Shown here: in pieces, positions 22,829 through 34,680 of the stretch
Layout of the letters: each line of letters opens with the position of its first letter
Numbering within the stretch: position 1 is the first letter of the stretch
NCBI RefSeq assembly: GCF_018687715.1
Contig: NC_056762.1
Location: 38,210,864 to 38,274,863 of the forward strand
Reading direction: 5' to 3'
Source: Carya illinoinensis
Taxonomy: Eukaryota > Streptophyta > Magnoliopsida > Fagales > Juglandaceae
DNA length: 64,000 bases
Translations under genes and position numbers: made by a program
Notes under the pieces: generated by a model
What the model was told of the DNA's origin: nothing
The model's input: the letters and a program-made list of their open reading frames with translations, nothing else
Databases searched by the model: none

Positions 22829-23193
22829 ATTAAGTATATATAACCTTAACATAAAATCACGAGTGAATATATATTTTCTTCCGATCCAAGCCATCTTGTG
22901 ACTGACGTGAATAAGAAATATATAGCCGTGTGGGGCTTTCCATTATGGACACAAACTATTATATATAATTGAATTAACCACGTTAATTTATAATCTCCTA
23001 TATTTCTCGCTCTTTCCTTTTCCATCTTCCTAGCTTTATCTTAACTTAAAATGGTACGTAGGAGAGCTTAGGTTATCTTTGGCTCCATAGTAATTTGAAT
23101 TCAAATATTTCTGTCAGTTAACAATAATAGATTCCGAGCACAATGAGTACTACTCCATCCATCTTTAATCACTTTAGTTCTTCTCTATGCAAC

Positions 23194-23194
<1 letters not shown>

Positions 23195-23246
<52 letters not shown>
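23195..23246. repeat. (CT)n microsatellite
   Basis: 26 CT units without interruption. Confidence 0.95.
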
Positions 23247-23251
<5 letters not shown>

Positions 23252-24603
23252 TCTTTTACGATTCCTCCCGATTTTGAATTAATCCTTAGCTTTGATATAA
23301 AAAATATTTTATCTGATTTTTTTAATTATTACAATTTTCTTAAATTTCTATATAAAATATAATAAATAATTTAATTTTTTAAAATTTTAAAAAAATAATA
23401 TTTTAATAATATTTTATTTAACTTTTAAATTTTCATATCGATTTATTTCAGTTAACTCAATATTCAAACCTCCTTTTAATGCTGTGTACGTCTCAAAGAG
23501 ATAAGACTGCCCGTCTAGCTTCTGAACTTCGCCCAAACATCGCTCAAGGTTGTCTGATCATATCTTGGTGTGGTTTTAACAATGGTAGTTAATACAGTTG
23601 ATGACGAGTGATAAAGAATAATATGAGCTACATATATGTGCTATTATCCTTTACCCATACTGCACTGAAACAGTAGTCACGAGTTTATTGCATCAAATAT
23701 CCAATCAATTGAATGGACGTTCCTTGTTAGCCTCTTCTGTATTGTCGACAATGATCATGATAGAGATCAATGGATTGTAAGATTTTCAAGTGAATTGTGA
23801 GAATAGGATGTTTGGATCAAAAGAAAAGAATTCTTTACAATAATTAAAAATTATAATTAAAATTGTCAAAAATAAAAGGTTCATAAACTAAGTACAAGCT
23901 CAATAATTATTGTTATTTTTAAGGTGACGAGGTCGTAGATGTTTTTTTTTTTTTCCCCAGGTTAGGTTTCATATATGTCACGTGTAAATCCATCAATACA
24001 TGGTGTCTCTGTACAGTTTACACGGTTCAAGAATTAACTCAACAAACTCGGCAGTTGGACACTTGGAAGTTGGAATTAAACGCGAAGCCACGTTCTGACA
24101 CCATGAAACCCCACTGCTTGCGACGGTAAACCGTGAACCAAAAAAAATTTCCAATTTCCAGCTCTACCCTAAAGAAAAGTGAACAAATTGTAAATCTGCA
24201 ATGGCCAGTAAGTACTTTCACGTCAGAAAAAAGAAAGGAGATGGGAAAAAAGGCCCCCTTTTTTTAGTAATATCAGAAATAGTCAAATATTCTTGGAGTC
24301 TCGTCTCTGTCTCTCTGCCCTTCCCCTCCACGCTTCAACTGAGGAAGCAAATCAAAGCAAAGTCCGGTTTTCTCTGAGTCACATCCTACACGATTTAGGT
24401 CCACCTTCCACTAAAATCTACCTTTTCCAACTTAGACTTCACACTTGGGTCTTGTTGGGTCTCTCTCTCATATTCTTCATTTTCTCAAGAAAATTTTCAT
24501 TTTTGCGCTACATTTTTTTTCCACTGTACAACCAAGCAGGAGCTATTCTTCAATGGTCCGAGTAGGAAGACCCAATTTGAAGCTTTACTAGTTCTCGTTG
24601 ACA

Positions 24604-25998
24604 ATGGCCACTTCAGGTGGTGGTAGTTACAGAAATGGGACTCACAGGAATTCTCTGAAGGTGGATAGGCCTTTCTCTATGAACTCGAACCCCAAGACCT
24701 CTGTCAAGTCCAAGCCTTTGTCTTCTTCTGGGCTCCGCCGGAGCAGCACTGGCTCTATCGGTGCCGCCAAAGACGATGCTGGAGGTGAGTTTTTGCGGTT
24801 TTTTCTATCTTTGCTGCTTGAAAAATTTGAAATTCTTGTTCTTGGTGATTGAGATCTTGGGCTACCAATTCTCTTGTTTGGGTGCGTATAGGTTTTGTAT
24901 CTAAAAAATGTGACTTGTGCACAATTCAACGGGAGGTACTGGCATTACGGGTTTTGCATTTCGAGTTAATTCTCTTGTTTTTGAAAGCAAAATTGTATTA
25001 GGAAAGTACTTTCTAGATACTAAGCAGATGGGACCGAAGATTGAATTCTAATTGTAGTTAATCTTCCGAGTATTGATTACCTTCTGAGCAGTTATGGACG
25101 AAAGTCCTTTACTTGTTAATAAGTTATTGATGGACTGGGATAAAACAAAAATTTGTTAAATTCTCGGCATTATGTCTACCGTTATTTTTAATTGGATTTT
25201 GCGATCATCTACTTTCTTTGCGCTTATCAATGAAGAATTACTACAATTAAAAGATAATTTTTTTGATTGGTTTATTGTTCATTTATACCCTCTGCGTCCT
25301 TTTAGAGCTCTCGGGTTACTTCGCCTACTTCATTTCGTATCAATAAAACTTTCATTTTACTTATCAAAACAAAAAAAAAAAAAAGGAAGAGCTCTGAGGT
25401 TAGGTGAGTAAGAGGTCGGTCCTGGTAAGGAAAAGATATTATGCCTTTTTCTCTTTGTTACTGTTAAAAAAGATTGGCTAGTAAGATTTCCTATTTGAAG
25501 AAACTGTGTTTTTTTTTTTAATTTCGTCAGACAGACTTTTTATTATTCATTACATATTTTCTATATTGAGAGTAGTTCCTGGAAGAGTTCGAGTTGCTGT
25601 GAGATTGCGACCACGTAATACAGAGGAATTGGTGGCAGATGCCGACTTTGCTGATTGTGTGGAATTACAGCCAGAGGTACTCCTCAACTGATATTAATAC
25701 TTATTCTATGTGGTTTCATTACCTGTTTATGGCACAGTAATTCGTATTTTGTGTGATCCTTTTCAGCTTAAAAGGTTAAAACTTCGAAAGAACAATTGGG
25801 ACTCGGACACTTATGAGTTTGATGAAGTGCTCACTGAGTTTGCATCCCAAAAACGTGTTTATGAAGTCGTGGCAAAGCCCGTTGTTGAGGTGTGCATTAC
25901 GTGTGATGGACTGCCATTAATCTTATATGCATTTGAAATCTGGTTTTGAATTTTGAATATCATATTGCATATTTTGGATTTGAGAAATCCAAGCTGAG

Positions 25999-26030
<32 letters not shown>

Positions 26031-29000
26031 AGCCAAGAGTAAAGAATGTTGTAGAGAAATGAGGAAAAAACTACTGGATCATGTAGACTTCTGATTAAGT
26101 GAAGGGTCAAGTTAGAAGCACCTGAAGGTATTATCGAGTTGAGTGTCCTTTTTTCTTTTTACCTAAATGTTGTGTTTGTTGTTCCTTACATCTAAAATTA
26201 TTATTCACTTATTAGAATTATGCATATGAAACCAGCAATTGTTATCAACTGCTTGCCTTTCTAGTGCTTCTTGTTTTTAAAGTACTTTTGTTTTCACCTG
26301 TCATATGCCTCGTAGCCGGGAAAGTATGCTGGAGCTGTGTTATATTCTTCATTATGAATTTGAATAAGTTTGTTTCTTGTTCCTTTTTTTTTTTTTTTTC
26401 CTCTCTTTGTAACTCCTCCATGTAACATTCCTTTTTGTGTTAGAGTGTCCTGGATGGTTACAATGGGACCATCATGGCATATGGGCAGACTGGTACTGGT
26501 AAAACGTATACTCTTGGACGACTTGGAGAGGAAGACACAGCTGCTCGTGGAATAATGGTGCGTGCTATGGAGGATATTCTTGCAGATGTTTCTTTGGAGA
26601 CCGATTCTATCTCTGTCTCATATCTTCAGGTTGTTGTTTAATTTTTATTTTCTAGTTTATCGATGTTTGACTTCATTATCATTTTAAATGTATCTCATGT
26701 GCTGAAGTATACATTAAAAATTCTGCCAACACTATTAGAAGTTCATGCTTAACATTTTGGTTACATATACATGCAGCTTTATATGGAGACTATACAGGAC
26801 CTTCTTGATCCTGCTAACGATAACATTCCTATTGTGGAAGACTCCAAGACTGGCGATGTTTCACTGCCTGGGGCTAACCTAGTGGAAATCAGGGACCAGA
26901 AAAGTTTTGTAGAACTGCTACGATTAGGGGAAGCTCACCGCTTTGCTGCAAACACAAAATTGAATACAGAATCTTCTCGTAGTCATGCTATATTGATGGT
27001 GGATAAATGCACTTTGCTTGTTTTGTGATGCTTATGCTCTTGAGATTTCTTGGAGCTTATTGACACTCATATGAAAAATCTTCTACTATATTAATTGAGC
27101 ATTAACAGAGAACTCTAATACTGCAGGTACATGTAAAGAGGTCGGTCAAGGGAAAACATTCAGCTCTTTCAAGTGAAAAGGGTAGCAACCTCCACATGAA
27201 AACGTTAAGGCCTGCCATTGTTCGGAAGGGAAAACTAGTTGTGGTTGATCTTGCTGGTTCAGAGCGTATTGATAAGTCAGGTATGTGAGCGCAACAAGAG
27301 GACTTGACTAGTGCCCTTCCCTTCTAATAACTTGGCACTTCTTTATTGTTGTTTGTTTTATGTTCCTATTCTTCATTCATGAAATAACAGCTTCCTTATG
27401 GTTCTTAAATTTTTGCTAGATGATGTTACAATCTGTATCTTTATACTGGGTAGTTTTCGCTCTCCCTTAGTTTATAGTGGGGATTGCTCACGATGACATG
27501 GCTTGCAAGTGTCACGTTTTTGTATATATCTTTGACAAGCTAATATTTATAATTCAATATTTTGCTTTCAAGGTAATCTTTTGGTCAGCCAAATTTTATT
27601 ATAGAGCTTTTAGAAAAAGCATTTTATTTAAAAAGCAGGGAATGCTACCCAAGTACGCTGGAAGTATACATAGGAGAACTAAATATAGTATTCGTTGTTC
27701 CAAGTTGCTGAATATGATTTATATTCTGTGTGAGTTTGCACCTGTGCTTTGTTGTGGAGAAAGTTCTCTTGTAAGATTTTCAACTTACTTTTTTCAGCCA
27801 GTGGTGTATGTCATATTTATGGATTCTGGGAAATGAATCACACAGAACAAATTAATTCCTTTTGCTTCTTTCTTTTTTATTTTTTATTTTTTTTTGGGGG
27901 GGGGGGGGGGGGTGTCTCTCTATGTGTTAACCAATCTATCACATTTTGAAGTTCTTTTTTTCGATAAATATATTCTGTGGCAGGAAGCGAGGGACACACA
28001 CTAGAGGAAGCCAAATCTATTAATCTCTCCTTGAGTGCATTGGGAAAGTGCATTAATGCACTGGCTGAGAATAGTGTGCATGTTCCTGTTCGTGATTCAA
28101 AGCTTACAAGATTGCTTAAGGATTCATTTGGCGGTACGATTACATGTATACGGAGTTTTTTTTCCTTTTGTGTTTTGGGTGAACTAAATTCTTGAGCAAA
28201 TGATTTTGGGACACGTTTCCTTCCTTAAGATTTGTAGAAATTAAATGACTGAATGAGATGTGGCTGATCTCTAGAGGTTCAAAATGTTGTTACAGATTCT
28301 TGGATGAAGGTCTCTGAGTCATCAGTTCTTGCTGATTCTTCTATGTACCAAATCACTTAAGACTGGATTCACTAGCTCAATATGTAATTATTATAACATA
28401 CCCAAAAATATATGTAATCATTATACTTGAGAAACTTTGTTTAGGGCATGAGATTGATAAAAAAAATGATGATTTATTCCTACGACTGCACATACAGTTT
28501 CGGGGAACCTTTTTCTTTTGGCGGATTATTCCATCTTTGGCAGTGCCATTGTACCATGCAAATGCCCAGTATGCTTTTTTTTTTTCCTCTCCCAATTCTA
28601 TGAAGTACCATTCGGTACATAATTTGGTATTGCTATATATATGACCTAAAATCGAATAATTTTAACAGGCACAGCAAGAACTTCGCTGGTTATTACTATT
28701 GGTCCATCCCCACGTCATCGGGGAGAGACAGCAAGTACCATAATGTTCGGACAGAGGGTGGGTTCCAAAATCAGTGCTTTTTCCTCTTCACATTCTAAAA
28801 TTCTATTCTTACTAGTTCACTTTTCTATGGACATCATTATAACAGACCACTAGCATATTCTGGATGATGTTCCTGTGTGCTGGGACCTCAATTGTGTGGT
28901 TCAGGGTAGAAATCAGTCATGGGGGACTTCAGACCACATAATGTTTGTGTTGACTTGATGCTTTATTGTATCGTTTGAAGTTGCTAATGTATTATTATCT

Positions 29001-32000
29001 CATAGGCAATGAAGGTGGAAAATATGCTGAAATTAAAGGAGGAATTTGATTACAAAAGCTTATCTAGAGGGCTAGACATACAATTAGACAAACTTATTTC
29101 AGAACATGAGAGGCAGCAGAAAGCTTTTGAGAATGAAATTGAAAGAATAACTACAGAAGCGCAAAATCGTATTTCTGAGGTCGAAAGAAACTACGAAGAT
29201 GCACTGGAGGTAATCACTTAATTTACTTATCTATATCTTCAATCTCATCTGTGCTAACATCTGCAAAATGCACGTGTGGATACACGTCGGAGGGAGGGAG
29301 GGTCTTTGTTACATGATTGTAGCTTGTGGTGGAATATGTATATATTGTGTTATATCTTGATGTTCTAATCCACTTGAGATTACTGAGATTTACATGCAAT
29401 AGCTTGTCCTGGTACCTTGGTTTGTATCTTAAGTATGAGGGGATAACTGTAGGCATTGTCATTGGTATCTCTGGGTGCTTCTCTAAAGACAAATGCGCAG
29501 TGGCCTCTTTAAAAGTCATATTTATTTTCAATTATATGTGTATCTATTCTGTTCCCTCAAGAAAGCTGTTGGATTTTGACATGATTTTGTAGCTTTGAGA
29601 AAGCTAAACTATTTACTTCCAGAGATTTTTAAATCTCTTAATGGGAATAGTTGTTGTAAGTGGAAACTTTGTGCTATCTATGAGTTTAATTGCCACTTGA
29701 ACTTCATTTAGCAACTATCATGGTTTTCCAATTGCGTATTGAAATTCATGTATGCCTTTTCTTTTTGAAGGAGGAAAGAGTAAAATATCAGAGAGACTAT
29801 ATGGAATCAATAAAGAAACTTGAAGAGCAATTGGTGAAGAATCAGCAAAAACATGGCTTTGAAAAAGTTCCAGTTCGAAGTGAGGACGATTGCTCTGCTT
29901 TGACATCTAACACAGAGGCAATATTATATTAAACTCAATATCTTGTCATTTATCATTGAAAAAACTGTATGTACATGCATGGTATTTTTACTAATGCTAT
30001 TTTCATTGTCTAGTTTAGTTTTTGGTGTTATATGCTAGATATAATCATCTTAGAAGCCAAAAATGGCGCATATAACACGTCTTACAATTTTTGTCTCTTC
30101 CCCTTCACACCAGGATATGTCTTCCTTATCCTTTCTTTGATCAATAATATTTTATCTTCCTTATCCTTTTTGACCTTTTTGCTAGCTGCAATTTGCCCCA
30201 AGTTTCATTTCCCTTGATGAAAAAAATGATTTTAGGGTTCAACATGAGTCCACGAGTTGGAAATTTTGTAGAATAGCTGAAACTGAAACTTTATTTGAAC
30301 TGCATATAGAGATTATGCATTATATGGCTCTTACATATCTTGAAGATGTTTGCTTTCTGCATTTTAACTGTTAATCAAGTCAAACAAAGGCCTCATAACT
30401 AAATTGATAAGGTTTGCACATCATTATTTTTTTAGTATGCTGCATTAAGGTGCGGTAGTCCCATTAAATTTAGCATCATTTTATTACAAAAATGAGCTCC
30501 AGAGTTTCAAACTATCAGTTATGGAGACTTGCAGTGTATGGAGAGGCTTATGAAGGTTTATGGTAGAAGGATGGGATGGTTGAGGGGATCACTTGTTGAA
30601 GGCAAAAAGGGGCATAGTATGGTTTTGGAATATGAGCAGTCTTAAAATTGTAGCCTATGCTGAATTGTGCTTTGTGACAGAATGCTCTTTAACAGTTTGA
30701 ATTAGCCTTACTTGTCCATTTCTGTGGGGTCTTCCAAATCGTGAGTGTTAAATTCTGTAATTCACAAAGGCGAATGGTTGATCCTTTTGGTCCTTTTTTC
30801 CCAATAAATGGTGCACATGTGAAACCTTCTCTTAAGATATTCCTCCATTTTCAAATTGGTTCAGAGTTCCAAGATCTCTGCTGTTGAGGAAGTTTCTGAG
30901 CTGAAAAAACTACTTCAAAAAGAAAGTCTTCTTAGGAAGGCCGCTGAAGAGGAAGTTAATAGTCTTAAAAGTCAACTAGCTCAATGGAAAAGGTCAGAGG
31001 TAAGTTTTATGTATCTCTAAGCAATTATTTTCTCAGCTTTGTCTATGGTTGTCATCCTCTCTCCCTGTTTCCCCAATCTTTGGTATCTTAATCTTACGTA
31101 GAATGCTACTTTTGGTATGATAGGCATCAGGGAACTCAGAGATCATAAAACTTCGTAAGATGCTGGAAGATGAGGCACTCCAGAAAGAGAAACTTGAAGG
31201 AGAAATAGCAATACTGCATAGTCAGTTGCTTCAAATAAGTTCTGAAGCTGATGAGGTATGCTTTATTAGGAACTTACAAGGCTGTGGCTTAGTTTGAATT
31301 TAACTTTCTGTCTGGATGATATCCATTGACGTCCTCTCTTGGAATTTTGTATCGTAGTCCTTGCCTTGTTCACTCATCTGGTAGAAATGAAGCATGGGTT
31401 GATAAGATAGTCTTGCCAGAAATCCTTTAATACTTGGGTTATGTGATCACGGATCATAAATCTTGTAGGTTTTGTTCATTGTATATTAATTGGACTCTGA
31501 ATGTAAAACTTTTGAAGATTTTTTTAAAGTTGGGTTTCATTGAGTCAGTGTTGGGATTCTTAGCTCCTACGGCACCTCAATTCCTGCAGAAGGTGGGATT
31601 TAAAATCTTAGTACTTGAGGAAGAATATTTCTTCTCTATTCCAAGTAATAGTTTGAGATAAATCGCGAACTATGTTTAAGATGTGCTATTTAAAGCATGT
31701 TCTTGGTTTTTGTTCCTTGGTGCACCATGCATTCAAGGCTCAAGCCAACCACTGCAGTGATTGCATTAAGCAAAACAAGGTGGTTTTGGGCAACCAGCAT
31801 GGTGGGCAGACACTTTGAGCCTTCCATACCATGGTTTCCTTGATTTTGAAAGCCTGGGCTGCTGGGCAACAGCAAGCCATATCTTAATTTTGCTGTCATT
31901 CATGAGCAGAAGATTAGGGGGCCTGTAAAGGAAATTTTGAATTGAAACAAAGCAACGACAATTTCCTATTGCTAATTGTTGGTTGGGGGCCTAAGCATAG

Positions 32001-34631
32001 TGTATTGAAAGTCTAGTGCAAGCTGATTACTTAAGCTATTTGGGGTATCTACAGACAACAGAGAGTGATTTCATTTTGATCTTTTTGAAAATCTATTGCA
32101 ATATGAATCTTATCTTGACACTTTCTGGACTGATTTACTCTCATGATGAGAGCTTGCAATTTTTGGGAATTACTCATGATATTTTGTGTCATTTTCTCAC
32201 CCTCTTTCACTCTCTCTCCATGGAGTTAGAGTATGTTTGTGGTACATATCTCTGTCTACAAAAGTAGCATTTTAAATTTGAGTTATAAATTAAATACCTG
32301 ATCTGTAGACAAGAAGAAGACTTGATAGAGGTGGGTCTGGTAAAGTTCCTGGTGATCTAGATTCTCTCTTCTCTCAAGTTAAACTTCAACAGCAAGAGCC
32401 GGGAAATGGGGAAAAGGCCTCAGTAGCCAAACTCTTTGAACAAGGTAAATTCAGTGCCTGTTCTGACATCTATTTGTCATTTGAAATCATTCCTCTGTTT
32501 ACTTTCTTGGTGTTTCTTCCTGATAAAGTTCAATATTCTCATAGTGGGATTGCAGAAGATTTTGTCATTGCTTGAATCAGAAGATTCTGACTTGCGAATT
32601 CATGCTGTGAAAGTGGTTGCAAATCTGGCTGCTGAAGGTGCCTGCATTTCCTTGCATTATATTCTAATTTATCACCTGATCATTCTGACATCCGCTATCA
32701 TAATATGCTAGCAATATGGTCTTACGTTATTGTCACATTTTCAGTTGATAGTTTTTTTTATTTCTCTAGTTCTTGCATAATGTAGGCAATATAATGTGTT
32801 TTACTTTTGTTGGGCTTTAGTGTTTTCAATTCAACTAAAATGGGGAGACTATGGGTTAGTTGCTGAGACCTGAGTTTGTAACACGTCATGTAGAGTAGAG
32901 TTGATTTATCTCTTTTGGACACACATTTTGAATTCTGAGCCATTTCCCTACTATTCTGAGAATTCTGAGTCTTGAGATGGGTTTTTCTAGGAAGAGCCAC
33001 ACTTTTAATGATGACTCACATTAGGGGAATCAATGGCAAAGTGTCTAGGGCTTTTGAGCTGCTTGGGTTTTGCCCTTCAGGACCCAGGTGACATAATCCC
33101 TTGAGTACGGAGATGAATGGCTTTGTCTCTATAGAAAATGATGTCATCGTCTTGAAATGTTTGGCATGATTTTTCCAGGTTTATTCATTCTTCATTTCAG
33201 TGAAATGTGTGGAAAAAGCAAGCACAACGTCCAGAATTTTATAAGCTTGCAAGCTAAGGTTGAGTTATACTAATTTTGAGATATAGAAAGACAAACTACC
33301 TATAAAGTCATCGATTTCAAACTAAAATAAGCTTGAGCTCCAGTGGAAGCTTGTTTGACTTTAGTTATTAGCTAGCCAAGACAATGTCAAACACATTAAG
33401 CAGCTCTTTGAACCTTGTTCCATCAAAGTAACCATTCAAAAATTGATTTAAGCTTTGGGTCAGGCCCAAGCTGTTTTTCACTTATCATGCCAAAGCCTAA
33501 GTATCCCATAGCCCAGTTTGTTTACAACCCTAGAAATTGCATTGTGGGTATTGTTGTTGTTATTGTCATTTGGTCATCGGTGGAATTCTGGTTGCATTGG
33601 TGCCAACAAGGAAATTTCCTTGTATCACTATACTAGCACGCCTAGGCGTTGCTCTTGTATATGTCCTGTATACTTGGGCTATTACCTACTCTTTTGATCA
33701 ATAAAAATTTGTTTACCAATAAAAAGAATAAGTATTGGTGCCAACAATGTGCAAGTTCTTGGTTTAACTGGTTAAGGTGATAAATTTTTGTGTAAATGTA
33801 ATGCTTATAACTATGAGTTGAATTGAACCCTTAGGGGGCTCAAGTGGTAAAGGCCTTGGTCTTGGTGGTATGCTCCCTCCAAGGTCCAAGATTTGAATCC
33901 CATTGGGTGCAAACAATCTCTAGGGGTCATCAAACTGGGGGATTTGATCCTTGAATTACCTGAGGTACACTTGTGGGAAACTCCTTGTTGAGGGCTTGTG
34001 CACGCTCGGGATTAATCGGGACACTGTTCCTGGACATCTAGTGCCCACAAAAAAAAGGGTTGAATTGGGACACAGAGATAAAAGATAAAAACAATTCTTG
34101 GGAAGGTAGAAAAATTTATCCGTTGCAGTCGTTAATGAAGACGGGTGTTATAGCAGGTGGACTAGGTGTTGATATCAGTAAGCGAGGGAAGGCCGGGTTC
34201 TCCTTTGTTATAATTTTATTCGAGTCTGTATTTTCTTGTTTCAATTGAATTTAGGGTCTGTTCTTCAGCAGAGGTTCCTCTTTGGAACGTGAAGTGTTAT
34301 GGGAGGTTTAGGGGTGATTTTCCTTTGTGATCTATTGGAAGGAAAAAGTTCAGGAAGGTGATTTTTATCGTACATTTTGACTTTGTTTATGGTGCTTTGC
34401 TAAAATTGAAGTAGAACTTTGTTCTTTCAAATCATAATGAGAAAAGCTACTTAGCAGCTGGTTCATTAAAGCAACCGCACACCCTGTTACGTTGCAAACT
34501 CGGTTTGAGTCCCATAACGGTTCCCTCCCGTTCTGCTCCCCAGCTCTGCCTTCAAGGACAAACTAAATAGATGTGATTACTTTGTAGATCTGTCTCTCAG
34601 TTTCTCACAAAACTCTTCCCCACCCATACTG

Positions 34632-34680
<49 letters not shown>

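Larger units (their letters stand above)
16080..24290. other. Intergenic, AT-rich, MITE-bearing
   Basis: No gene is supported in this 8.2 kb. Small open frames at 16095, 19495-19832 and 21115 have no family resemblance. Recognisable contents are the reverse-oriented family A MITE with another MITE inside it (17017-17617), a CACTA miniature (22418-22540), a family C MITE (22653-22828), a (CT)n tract and a family B-like stretch at 23290-23465. The last few hundred bases are upstream sequence of the kinesin gene. Confidence 0.6.
24604..28757 (+). other. ARK: Kinesin exons 1-8: head and motor domain
   Basis: Exons: 24604-24784, 25576-25676, 25767-25889, 26444-26629, 26777-26998, 27127-27280, 27984-28133, 28669-28757. 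Exon 1 carries the divergent Ser/Lys-rich head; exon 2 opens the motor at [15 protein letters not shown]; exon 4 holds the ATP-binding P-loop; exon 5 ends just after switch I; exon 6 holds switch II; exon 7 gives [16 protein letters not shown]; exon 8 ends IMFGQR. The acceptor of exon 2 (TAG|TTCC at 25575/25576) was chosen because the two nearer AG choices give a stop codon or an extra residue. Confidence 0.92.

Noticed and set aside
29880..29932. Alternative exon 10 ending at the in-frame stop near 29932, or an earlier GT donor in GAAGTGAGG
   Set aside because: The stop would lose the armadillo repeats, and the GT donor puts exon 11 out of frame; the GC-AG junction keeps the ARK protein intact.
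33831..33905. tRNA gene
   Set aside because: A and B box-like sequences are present but no cloverleaf can be drawn; the segment is the head of a SINE with target duplication.
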